Source: Nonomuraea aurantiaca
Lineage (GTDB): Bacteria > Actinomycetota > Actinomycetes > Streptosporangiales > Streptosporangiaceae
Length of the DNA stretch: 64,000 bases
Assembly: GCF_020215705.1 (NCBI RefSeq)
Contig: NZ_JAIWNB010000022.1
Coordinates: forward strand, 124,001 to 188,000
Reading direction: 5' to 3'
The notes beneath the pieces are model-generated. The model made no database searches, was not told the origin of the DNA, and worked only from the letters and a program-made list of their open reading frames with translations. Positions 15,933 through 22,605 of this stretch are shown piece after piece. Positions within the stretch are counted from its first letter, which is position 1. Each line of letters starts with the position of its first letter. The position numbers and the translations under genes are program-made.

Positions 15933-16530
15933 CGAAGCCGCCGTAGCCGCCGCGAAAGAACAGCAGCGGGCCGCCGTCCGCGTGCGTGTCGAGCTGGAGC
16001 ACCCGGGCCACCACGATCACGTGGTCACCCGCCATGTGCTCGGCCTCGACCGCGCAGTCGAGCCAGGCCAGGGTCCCTTCGAGCACCGGATTGCCGCCGG
16101 GCGAGCCGGTCCACCGCAGCCCGGCGAACTTGTCGCCGCCCCGGCTCGCGAGCTGGACGCAGACGTGCTGCTGGTGCTCGGCGAGCACGTTCACGGTGAT
16201 GACCTTGGCGCCGCGCACCTTGGGCCAGCTCGTGCTCGTGTGCGCCACGCAGAACGCGACCAGCGGCGGGTCCAGCGACACCGAGGTGAAGGAGTTGGCC
16301 GCCAGGCCGCATGGCTCGCTGCTGGCCGGGTCGAGGGCGGTGATCGCCACCACACCGGTGGCGAACCTCCCCAGCACCGACCTGAACCTCCGGCTGTCGA
16401 GCTGGCCGTTGCCGCTCTCGTGGGACTGGCCGTTCGGCATCGAGGCTCCGTTGAGAGTCCTGCGCTGGTACGGCACCGGGGGGCCGCCACAGCCGTCCGG
16501 CGTGATCAGCCGGGCAGCGTGTGTGCTCAT
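15919..16530 (-). CDS. Flavin reductase family protein (HsaB-like)
   Basis: A 203-residue FMN-binding split-barrel protein. The domain begins near residue 46 with RFRSVLGRFATGVVAITA, followed by GLAANSFTSVSLDPPLVAFCV and DKFAGLRW; this is the pattern of NAD(P)H:flavin reductases that supply two-component monooxygenases, such as HsaB of steroid degradation. A Gly/Pro-rich N-terminal tail of about 45 residues precedes it. No oxygenase partner is in the window. ATG at 16530 has an excellent GGAGGAG site. It is the first gene of the flavin reductase-fadE30-ipdF operon and overlaps fadE30 by 14 bp. Confidence 0.82.
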   Translation of the reverse strand: MSTHAARLITPDGCGGPPVPYQRRTLNGASMPNGQSHESGNGQLDSRRFRSVLGRFATGVVAITALDPASSEPCGLAANSFTSVSLDPPLVAFCVAHTSTSWPKVRGAKVITVNVLAEHQQHVCVQLASRGGDKFAGLRWTGSPGGNPVLEGTLAWLDCAVEAEHMAGDHVIVVARVLQLDTHADGGPLLFFRGGYGGFVEPG

Positions 16531-16564
16531 GGTCTCCTCCTCATCGCCGTCTGCATCGTATCTT

Positions 16565-16582
16565 ACCAAGCGCTTGCTTGGA
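16565..16582. promoter_or_regulatory. KstR2-like operator site 2 (flavin reductase-fadE30-ipdF promoter)
   Basis: ACCAAGCG-CT-TGCTTGGA lies 34 bp upstream of the flavin-reductase start. Its first 14 bases, ACCAAGCGCTTGCT, match the published KstR2 consensus AnCAAGnnCTTGnT at every fixed position. A TAAGAT hexamer overlaps it on the minus strand and may be the -10 element. Confidence 0.72.
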
Positions 16583-16636
16583 CGGTAGGCGTGCGACGGA
16601 AAAGGTGTCAAGCGAAATGCCAGGCATACGCCTCGT

Positions 16637-16666
16637 TTGACATATGTGGACGGTCCGGCCTAGCGT
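16637..16666 (+). promoter_or_regulatory. Promoter of the thiolase-like/DUF35 operon giving a leaderless mRNA
   Basis: TTGACA at 16637-16642 and TAGCGT at 16661-16666 are separated by 18 bp, a near-consensus vegetative promoter. Seven bases after the -10 falls on the A of the ATG at 16673, so the transcript probably begins at the start codon. This agrees with the lack of a Shine-Dalgarno sequence before that ATG. Confidence 0.6.
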
Positions 16667-16672
16667 TTCAGG

Positions 16673-17842
16673 ATGGCCAAGCGCTTGCTTGAGTTCCGGG
16701 ACCGTACGGCTGTGGTGGGCGTCGGGTACACGCCCTTCACCAAGGACTCGGGAGTCAGCACGCTCACCCTGGCCTGTCGCGCCATCCTGGCCGCCCTCGA
16801 CGACGCCGGCCTCGGCCCCGGCGACGTCGAGGGCCTCGCGACCCATCGCGTGGGCGACTCGGCGGCCCCGTCCCTGGTGGGGCCCGCGCTCGGTCTGGCC
16901 GATCCGAGCTGGTACCTCGACCAGTTCGGCGGCGGCAGCGTCTCGCACGCGGTCGTGGCGCAGGCGGCGCTGGCCGTGGCGGCCGGCGTGGCGGAGACCG
17001 TCGTCTGCTACCGCGCGATCAACGCCCGGTCGGAGTTCCGCATGGGCGGCACCGGCCGGGGCCTGCCGGTCAGCCCCGAGGTGCAGTATCAAGCGCCCTA
17101 TGGCTATTTCGCGCCGCCCCAGCAATACGCGATGTACGCCCGCGCCCACATGCAGAAATATGGCACTAAAGCGGAGCATTTCGGGCAGCTGGCCGTGACT
17201 CAGCGGGCGAACGCCGTCAAGAACCCCCGTGCTCTCATGCGCACGCCCATCACCCTCGACGACTACCTGGCCAGCAGGTGGATCGCCGAGCCGTTCCGCC
17301 TGCTCGACTGCTGCCTGGAGACCGACGGCGCGTGCGCCCTGGTCATCACGACCGCCGACCGCGCCCGCTCCCTGCGCCGCGCGCCGGTGCTGATCTCCGG
17401 CGCGGCCTGGGGCGGCGGCGACTCGCACCTGTCCGGCGGCCGGGCCGACCCCACCACCACGGCCGCCGCCGCGCTGGCCCCGCGCCTGTACGCCCAGGCC
17501 GGGCTCGGCCCGGCCGACATCGACGTGGCGCAGCTGTACGACTGCTTCACCTACTCGGTGATCGTCCAGCTGGAGGACTACGGCTTCTGCGCCAAGGGCG
17601 AGGGTGGGCCGTACGTCGCCTCGGGTGCCACGGCCCTCGACGGAGCGCTCCCGGTCAACACGCACGGCGGCTTCCTGTCGGAGGGCTACGTCCACGGCGT
17701 CAACCACATAGCGGAGGCCGTCTCCCAGCTCCGCGGGGACGCGGGCGACCGGCAGGTCGCGGGCGCCGAGGTGGCCCTGTCGACCGCCCAGCCCGGCTAC
17801 ATCCTGCCCGCCACCTCGGCCCTCCTGCTCAGAAAGGGCTGA
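16673..17842 (+). CDS. Thiolase-superfamily lipid-transfer-type protein (Ltp2-like steroid aldolase candidate)
   Basis: A 389-residue SCP-x/thiolase-fold protein: AVVGVGYTPFTKDSG at 13-27, GGGSVSHAVVAQ at 86-97, SRWIAEPFRLLDCCLETDGACALV near 202-225, LYDCFT near 290 and NTHGGF near 329. The position of the thiolase nucleophilic Cys is occupied by Ser-Val-Ser, and the C-terminal Cys/GHP motifs are replaced by HGG, as in Ltp2-type steroid side-chain retro-aldolases. An adjacent DUF35 partner supports that reading, because Ltp2 works with a DUF35 domain. Ltp3/Ltp4-like roles remain possible. Translation is probably leaderless. Confidence 0.8.
   Translation: MAKRLLEFRDRTAVVGVGYTPFTKDSGVSTLTLACRAILAALDDAGLGPGDVEGLATHRVGDSAAPSLVGPALGLADPSWYLDQFGGGSVSHAVVAQAALAVAAGVAETVVCYRAINARSEFRMGGTGRGLPVSPEVQYQAPYGYFAPPQQYAMYARAHMQKYGTKAEHFGQLAVTQRANAVKNPRALMRTPITLDDYLASRWIAEPFRLLDCCLETDGACALVITTADRARSLRRAPVLISGAAWGGGDSHLSGGRADPTTTAAAALAPRLYAQAGLGPADIDVAQLYDCFTYSVIVQLEDYGFCAKGEGGPYVASGATALDGALPVNTHGGFLSEGYVHGVNHIAEAVSQLRGDAGDRQVAGAEVALSTAQPGYILPATSALLLRKG
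16676..16693. promoter_or_regulatory. KstR2-like operator site 3, inside codons 2-7 of the thiolase-like gene
   Basis: GCCAAGCG-CT-TGCTTGAG shares 15 identical bases (CCAAGCGCTTGCTTG) with site 2, which lies 111 bp away across the divergent promoters. It encodes residues 2-7 and lies just after the predicted transcription start, where a bound repressor would block polymerase. It matches the 14-bp KstR2 consensus except for its first base. Confidence 0.55.
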
Positions 17843-17845
17843 CCC

Positions 17846-18280
17846 ATGCCCGAACGGTACGGCAGACCGCCCCAGGGCGTGCGGCCGACGCCTGATCGCG
17901 ACTCCAAGGACTGGTGGGCCCGGCTGGCCGGCCACGAGTTCGCGGTCCAGCGCTGCGACACCTGCCACACGGCCCGCTTCCCGCCCAGGGCCTTCTGCCC
18001 GGTCTGCCGTACCGAGGACTGGCGCTGGGCGGCCGTCGAGCCGGCGGGCACGGTGGAGAGCTGGATCGTCAACCGCCGGCCGTTCATGCCCGGAGCGAGC
18101 GAGCCGTACATCGTGGTGCTGGTCCGGCTCGCCGCCGTGCCCGGCTGCCTGATCCACGGCGGATGGGACGGCGATCGCGAGCCCGAGTACGGTCAGGCGG
18201 TCGAAGGGGTGTACGCGGACATGGGCGATGACCTGGCACTGCTCAATTGGCGGCCGACTGAGTGGCACGCATCCCCGTGA
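17846..18280 (+). CDS. DUF35 OB-fold / zinc-ribbon protein, partner of the thiolase-like protein
   Basis: A 144-residue protein with a rubredoxin-like zinc ribbon: Cys37-x2-Cys40 and Cys51-x2-Cys54 (CDTC...CPVC). An OB-fold acyl-CoA-binding domain follows (AVEPAGTVESWIVNRRPF and EPYIVVLVRL). DUF35 proteins bind thiolase-fold enzymes and position acyl-CoA; in steroid degraders a DUF35 domain is needed for Ltp2 aldolase activity. The gene begins 3 bp after the thiolase-like stop, so the two are made together. It lacks the MaoC hydratase domain fused to DUF35 in ChsH2. Confidence 0.87.
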   Translation: MPERYGRPPQGVRPTPDRDSKDWWARLAGHEFAVQRCDTCHTARFPPRAFCPVCRTEDWRWAAVEPAGTVESWIVNRRPFMPGASEPYIVVLVRLAAVPGCLIHGGWDGDREPEYGQAVEGVYADMGDDLALLNWRPTEWHASP

Positions 18281-18579
18281 AATCCTTCGCGGCGCCACCA
18301 AGTCAGGAACGATAGGTACCAATGGGCCAGAAGGCCAATCCCGGTCCGGCCGCCTGATCCCTGCGGCCGGCCACGCCTACCGGACACCGGCGGGGCTCTA
18401 CCGGGGTCGGTCCATGGCGCGGGTATGACTTGGCGCGAAGAATGGTGGTAAAAGGCGCGAAGCGCCGTAAATCATGAGAAAAAGGAGGAACGCGCGCCCT
18501 GGCGGGCGTGGGGGACCCGCCAGGACGCGCTTCCTGCCCCGTGTGCGGCGACGCCAGGACTCCGGCGAGGGATGGAGTC
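18281..18579. other. Gene-free stretch downstream of the DUF35 gene
   Basis: No convincing gene is present in these 299 bases. The Arg/Gly/Pro-rich frame opening at 18474 has neither normal codon bias nor a recognisable domain. The main content is the very long hairpin at 18486-18535, which could terminate the upstream operon. Confidence 0.5.
18486..18535. terminator. Very stable long hairpin
   Basis: GCGCGCCCTGGCGGG (18492-18506) pairs with CCCGCCAGGACGCGC (18516-18530) with one C-A mismatch and a 9-base loop. AGGAA/TTCCT extends the stem by five more pairs past a single bulged C. The resulting stem of about 20 bp is far longer than the other terminators here. It lies about 200 bp past the DUF35 stop, so it may be a terminator or a structured RNA. 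Confidence 0.5.
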
Positions 18580-18783
18580 CTAGGTCGAGTGTTCGCACAC
18601 GGAGTTCATGGGGGAGCGACCCTCTTGCGAGGACTCCGGATGTCGGTAGTGGTCTGCGATGCGTTGGGCCGCACCGAGGGGGTCATCGATGGGATGTGAG
18701 ACGGTGGCGCCCTCCTCATTCCAGATGAAGGAACCGTCTGTGCTCCACGCAGTTACCTCGGTCAACACGGATAAAACGGACAT
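18580..18783 (-). CDS. Possible small protein, 67 aa, lower GC than neighbours
   Basis: The frame encodes a soluble peptide containing WSTDGSFIWNEEGATVSHP and DPLGAAQRIADHYRHP, a plausible strand-turn-helix sequence with normal amino-acid balance. GC content is clearly below that of the surrounding genes. The start is uncertain: ATG at 18783 is preferred, but the frame stays open to an ATG at 18909, and neither has a clear ribosome-binding site. It diverges from the GntR gene. I do not recognise it; it may be a foreign or decaying gene. Confidence 0.4.
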   Translation of the reverse strand: MSVLSVLTEVTAWSTDGSFIWNEEGATVSHPIDDPLGAAQRIADHYRHPESSQEGRSPMNSVCEHST

Positions 18784-18994
18784 GCCACGGTTGTTGCTCT
18801 GGTAGGTGTTGCTGAGTCCCTGGCGCGGCAACGCGTAACGCAGTAAACGTGTTGCTTCACAAGGGTCTTGCCAGGGCAGGTATGGCGTACCCGCGTGGAC
18901 CGGTAACACCGGGCCCTCACCCCCTCACCGGCCTTTCGATGGATTTGTACCAACGATTGGATGATGCGGCTGTCAATGGCCATCGGTCAAGGGG

Positions 18995-19042
18995 TTGTGG
19001 CCTGTTAGAACCAGATCGTCTAAATTGTTGGAACAAAAGGGG
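18995..19042 (+). promoter_or_regulatory. gntR promoter/operator region and ribosome-binding site
   Basis: TTGTGG (18995-19000) and TCTAAA (19019-19024) with an 18-bp spacer form a weak promoter. TTGTT-GG-AACAA (19025-19036) is a 5-bp inverted repeat just downstream that could be the GntR operator. AAGGGG at 19037-19042 decides the start: it is five bases from the GTG at 19048, while the GTG at 19042 overlaps it. Confidence 0.4.
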
Positions 19043-19047
19043 TGAAA

Positions 19048-19797
19048 GTGGCAAGGTCGGTCCTGTACCAGCTGGTGGCCTCGGAGCTGAGGAGAGCCAT
19101 CTACTCCGGTGTACTCGGCCCCGGGGCGCAGCTGCCGACCGAGGCGCAGCTCATGGAAGACCATGGGGTGAGCCGCAACACCGTCCGACTCGCCCTAGGG
19201 GAGCTGGTCAACGAAGGGTTGGTCACGCGAACCCCGCGGCGTGGCACGGTCGTCCGGGACCGCCGGCCGCTGCTGATCTACCCGCAGCGAGAGCTGGAGC
19301 CGCAACCGTCCGGCGAGCTGCGAGAGGCCTTCGCCTTCGCCGTGACGCAGGAAGGTCGTGCCCCCAGCCAGTACATAGAGGTCTTGACCGTCTCTCCGGT
19401 CGAGGAGATCGCCAGCCGACTCGAGCTGGCCGAAGGCGAACTGGCCGTCGTACGGCGGCGTCTGCGGTTCGTCGACGGGCAGCCGTACAACACCAATGAT
19501 TCCTATTTTCCACGTGACCTGGTGGCCAGCACGGAGATCGCCCGGCCGGGCGACATTCCGCGGGGGGCGAACCGGGTCCTGGAAGAGCTCGGTCACGAGC
19601 AGGTGCGGGTGGTGGATGACATCTGGGCGCGGATGCCCAACCAGGAAGAAGTCGAGCGTCTCCAGTTGGAGCTCGGCACACCGGTCGTGGTCTACGTCCG
19701 CGTTGGTTACGACAACGGCGACATGCCAGTGCGTGTCGCGGTGTCGGTGCTCCCCGCCGACAAGCACTTGATCAGATACGAGCTCGATCGCCGCTGA
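19048..19797 (+). CDS. GntR-family transcriptional regulator with UTRA effector domain
   Basis: A protein of about 249 residues. The N-terminal winged helix (YQLVASELRRAIYSGVLGPG, LPTEAQLMEDHGVSRNTVRLAL, TRTPRRGTVV) is of HutC type. The C-terminal half (RLELAEGELAVVRRRLRFVDGQPY...DSYFP) is a UTRA ligand-binding fold. Regulators of this kind control sugar or amino-acid uptake genes, and also transfer genes of actinomycete integrative elements; no target operon is adjacent. The divergent 67-aa frame is the only close partner. A 7-bp hairpin follows the gene. Confidence 0.88.
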   Translation: MARSVLYQLVASELRRAIYSGVLGPGAQLPTEAQLMEDHGVSRNTVRLALGELVNEGLVTRTPRRGTVVRDRRPLLIYPQRELEPQPSGELREAFAFAVTQEGRAPSQYIEVLTVSPVEEIASRLELAEGELAVVRRRLRFVDGQPYNTNDSYFPRDLVASTEIARPGDIPRGANRVLEELGHEQVRVVDDIWARMPNQEEVERLQLELGTPVVVYVRVGYDNGDMPVRVAVSVLPADKHLIRYELDRR

Positions 19798-19860
19798 GCG
19801 AGCTCGGTTGGGGGTGATCCCACCGGCCGCCTAAGACGAGCCTCCCGCCTCGCTGGGCAG

Positions 19861-19881
19861 AGGGAGTCCTGCGCACTCCCT
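19861..19881 (+). terminator. Hairpin terminator of the gntR gene
   Basis: AGGGAGT-CCTGCGC-ACTCCCT is a perfect 7-bp stem with a 7-base loop, 63 bases after the gntR stop. There is no U-tract, as is usual for GC-rich actinobacterial terminators. Confidence 0.55.
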
Positions 19882-19995
19882 TCATGCGCGATTTATCGAT
19901 AGATGTCGCCTCAAACCCCCCATGCGACCCAGCGCGCGCTCCAACCATTACGTTCTGTGGCTGCATGGACACCCGATGTAATGAAGGGCTGAACC

Positions 19996-20598
19996 GTGCT
20001 TTCGAACACCCTGCTCCATCCGCTCGCTCTCCGCCGGGCCGACGCCTCCGATCTGCCGGGCGTCCTGACCCTGCTCGCCGACACGGCCGAATGGCTGTAC
20101 TCCCAGGGCGTGCGGCAGTGGCCGCGCGGCGGCTTCGGGCCCGAGCGGATCGAGCCCCTCATCGCCGAGCGGGTGCTCTACCTCGTGGACGACGAGCTCC
20201 GGTATCTCGACCTGGATGACGAGGCCCCGCCCGTCGCCACGATCGCCCTCGACGACCACGCCGACCCGGAGTTCTGGCGCCGATCCGACGACCCGGGCGC
20301 CGCCATGTACGTGCACAAGCTCGCCGTCGCCCGGCCCTGGGCCGGCTTCGGCCTCGGCGACGCCCTGCTGGACTGGGCGGGCTCCGCGGCGCACGCCTCC
20401 GGGCTGCGTAAGCTCCGGCTCGACTGCGCCAAGAACAACCCGCGGCTGCAGGACTACTACCGGCGCCGCGGCTTCCGGCACGTGCGGACGGTCGATCTGC
20501 CACACCGCTCCTCGGGCGCCCTCTTCGAGCGGCCCGCGGAGGAGGCCGCCACGACGGCCTTCCGCGACCTCACCGTCGCCGAGCTGATCGGCGTCTGA
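19996..20598 (+). CDS. GNAT-family N-acetyltransferase
   Basis: A 200-residue protein with the GNAT core: an N-terminal LRRADASDLPGVLTLLADTAEWLYSQG, strand 4 MYVHKLAVARPWAGFGLGDALLDWA near residue 103-127 (acetyl-CoA pyrophosphate loop) and KLRLDCAKNNPRLQDYYRRRGFRHV near 135-160. This form, with a Trp-Leu-Tyr helix near the start, is common in actinobacteria, and the substrate is unknown. GTG at 19996 has GAAGGG six bases upstream. It stands alone and ends before a strong hairpin. Confidence 0.85.
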   Translation: MLSNTLLHPLALRRADASDLPGVLTLLADTAEWLYSQGVRQWPRGGFGPERIEPLIAERVLYLVDDELRYLDLDDEAPPVATIALDDHADPEFWRRSDDPGAAMYVHKLAVARPWAGFGLGDALLDWAGSAAHASGLRKLRLDCAKNNPRLQDYYRRRGFRHVRTVDLPHRSSGALFERPAEEAATTAFRDLTVAELIGV

Positions 20599-20623
20599 CG
20601 CCCTGATCGGCCTCGGCCGCCAC

Positions 20624-20655
20624 GGCCGTGCCCTGCTCCCCGGTGGGGCACGGCC
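20624..20655 (+). terminator. Hairpin terminator between the GNAT gene and cutC
   Basis: GGCCGTGCCC (20624-20633) pairs perfectly with GGGCACGGCC (20646-20655) around a 12-base loop. It lies 26 bases after the acetyltransferase stop. Confidence 0.65.
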
Positions 20656-20729
20656 CCAGCCGCGTTCCCGCCCAGGTCACCTGGCGCTTTCCGGCACAAA
20701 GGGACACAGCACCATATAACCTCTCCAGC

Positions 20730-21410
20730 ATGACCGGATCCCTCCTAGAGGTGATCGCGCTGAACGTGCGCGACGCCGTGGCCGCTGAGCAGGGCGGAGC
20801 CGACCGTCTGGAGGTCGTCGCCGACATGGGTGCCGACGGGCTCACCCCCGCTCCGGAGACGGTCGCCGCGATCGCCGCGGAGTGTCCGTTGCCCCAGATG
20901 GTGATGCTGCGCTGCGCGGCGAACTTCACCGCCGACGCCGAGGTGCTCGACCGGCTCCGTCTCGACGTCAAGGCGCTGGCCCAGGCGGGCGCCGCGGGAT
21001 TCGTGTTCGGCTTCCTCGATGACGCGGGTGTCGTGGACCTGGCGGCCACCGAGGCGCTGATCCACGCGGTGTCGCCGCTGCCGTGGACCTTCCACCGGGC
21101 CGTCGACCACGCGGCGGACGTACAGGCGTCGTGGCGGGCGGTGCGGTTGCTGCCCAACCTGGCCACGGTGCTCACCGCGGGCTCGCCCGCCGGCGTGCGG
21201 TTCGGGCTGCCGCTGCTCAAGAGCCGGGCCGACGCGGGCGACGGCTCGATCATCCTGGCGGGCGGCGGGCTCAAACCGGCCTACGTGCCGTCGCTGCTGG
21301 ACTACGGCATCCGTGCGTTCCATGTGGGCTCGGCCGTACGGGAGAGCTGGTCACAGCCGGTCGACCAGCGCCGCGTCCGTCAGTGGCGCAGCCTGGTCGA
21401 CCGCGACTGA
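20730..21410 (+). CDS. cutC: CutC family protein
   Basis: A 226-residue TIM-barrel protein with the CutC signatures LEVIALNVRDAVAAEQGGADRLEVV at residues 5-29, TFHRAVDHAAD near 115 and ILAGGGLKP near 175. The family was linked to copper homeostasis in enterobacteria; later work questions that and the biochemical activity is unsettled. The ATG at 20730 is taken because the conserved first strand begins right after it. It is a single-gene unit. Confidence 0.87.
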   Translation: MTGSLLEVIALNVRDAVAAEQGGADRLEVVADMGADGLTPAPETVAAIAAECPLPQMVMLRCAANFTADAEVLDRLRLDVKALAQAGAAGFVFGFLDDAGVVDLAATEALIHAVSPLPWTFHRAVDHAADVQASWRAVRLLPNLATVLTAGSPAGVRFGLPLLKSRADAGDGSIILAGGGLKPAYVPSLLDYGIRAFHVGSAVRESWSQPVDQRRVRQWRSLVDRD

Positions 21411-21431
21411 TCCGAGGGTCGTCGGGCGGGC

Positions 21432-22601
21432 TCAGCTCGGGAGCGCCGCGTCGGCGCGGCGGAGCGCGGCGACGAGGGTCTTGATCGTGGCCGGCTCGTC
21501 CATGACGCCGCCCCCGGCCGCGCGCCGCTCCTCCCAGGCCCGCACCCGATCCCGGTAGGAGTCGTAGCGCGCCAGGTGAAAGGCGTAGACCGTGGCGAAC
21601 CGGCTCACCAGGTGTGAGGGGTGCATGTCCCAGCCCTGGTAGAAGCCGTGTCCCAGCGAGTGCCGGACGAGCTCGGCGTGCCGCCGCCACAGCGCGTGCA
21701 CGTCCGCGGCCGATCCGGAGGCGGGAGAGGCGGCCAGCGAGCCGTCGGAGAGCTCGACCCCCGTGCCCGCGAACGCCGTCCGCATCACGTGCCGGGCGTG
21801 GTCGCAGGCCGGATGGTCGAGCCGTTGCTCGTGCGGCGGCAGCCCGAGGGCGGCCGTGTAGTCGAACACCCCGAAGTGCGCGGCCGCCAGCCGCCCCCCG
21901 AACGACTCGGCCAGCTCACCGCGCAGGAACAGCACGGTCTGTGGCGCCTCGACCTGGATCTCGAACCGCAGCCGGACGTCCAGCTCCCGTTCGAGCCGCT
22001 CCAGGAAGCCGCAGAACTGCCCCAGATACGACTCCATCAGCACCTTCGGGAAGGTGACCACGAACCCCGGGGGCAGCTCGCCCACCCGTTCGACGACCCC
22101 GGTGACGAACCCGTCGAGCGTCCGCACCGACCGCCCGGGGTCCCCGTCGGCGAACGACTTGACCCGCAGCCCCCACCGGCGCGGCAGCGCTCCGGCCGCC
22201 CGCATCGCGGCCACGGCCACGACGGCCTGCTCCACGTGGCCGTCCTCGTCGCCGGGCCGCCCGCCGTACCCGTCCTCGAAGTCGATCCGCAGGTCCTCGA
22301 TCGGCTCGCGGGCGAGCTTGCGCAGCACCCTTTCGTGTACGTCCCGCGCCGGCGCCCCGGGCGGCCCGAACACGCCGGCCAGCTCGTCCGGGCCGCTCAG
22401 ATGCTCCTTGACCAGGTCGAGCGCCTGCGCGCCCCACCCCGCGACCGTGCTCGGCGACACCCGGTCGGCCGGGACGTAGACGGTGTGCACGGGCTGCCAA
22501 TCCGGCCGCCAACCCGGCTCGGCGGCCGGATAGCGGGCCCGCTGGAGCCGGTGGGCCTCGGCGAACCCTGGCAGGGACTGGTCGGTCACGGTTACACGCA
22601 T
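21432..22601 (-). CDS. HpcH/HpaI aldolase / citrate-lyase-superfamily protein (DUF6986-like)
   Basis: A 389-residue protein with citrate-lyase-beta features: VYVPADRVSPS near residue 41, EDLRIDFEDGYGGRPGDED near 104-122 (metal- and CoA-ester-binding acidic cluster), LRFEIQVEAPQTVLF near 213 and AAHFGVFDYTAALGL near 238. Length and the FYQGWDMHPSHL motif near residue 323 fit the DUF6986 group found in actinomycetes. It probably cleaves or forms a small CoA thioester or 2-oxoacid; the substrate is unknown. It starts 4 bp after the ferredoxin reductase stop, forming a two-gene operon. Confidence 0.75.
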   Translation of the reverse strand: MRVTVTDQSLPGFAEAHRLQRARYPAAEPGWRPDWQPVHTVYVPADRVSPSTVAGWGAQALDLVKEHLSGPDELAGVFGPPGAPARDVHERVLRKLAREPIEDLRIDFEDGYGGRPGDEDGHVEQAVVAVAAMRAAGALPRRWGLRVKSFADGDPGRSVRTLDGFVTGVVERVGELPPGFVVTFPKVLMESYLGQFCGFLERLERELDVRLRFEIQVEAPQTVLFLRGELAESFGGRLAAAHFGVFDYTAALGLPPHEQRLDHPACDHARHVMRTAFAGTGVELSDGSLAASPASGSAADVHALWRRHAELVRHSLGHGFYQGWDMHPSHLVSRFATVYAFHLARYDSYRDRVRAWEERRAAGGGVMDEPATIKTLVAALRRADAALPS

Positions 22602-22605
22602 GCCG

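Noticed and set aside
16541-18322. Long minus-strand frame opposite the thiolase-like and DUF35 genes
   Set aside because: The sense strand encodes recognisable family motifs; the antisense translation is His/Arg/Gly-rich and shows no domain.
18474-18728. 84-codon frame starting at 18474 across the long hairpin
   Set aside because: The translation is almost all Arg, Gly, Ser and Pro and overlaps the hairpin; it lacks codon bias and conserved features.
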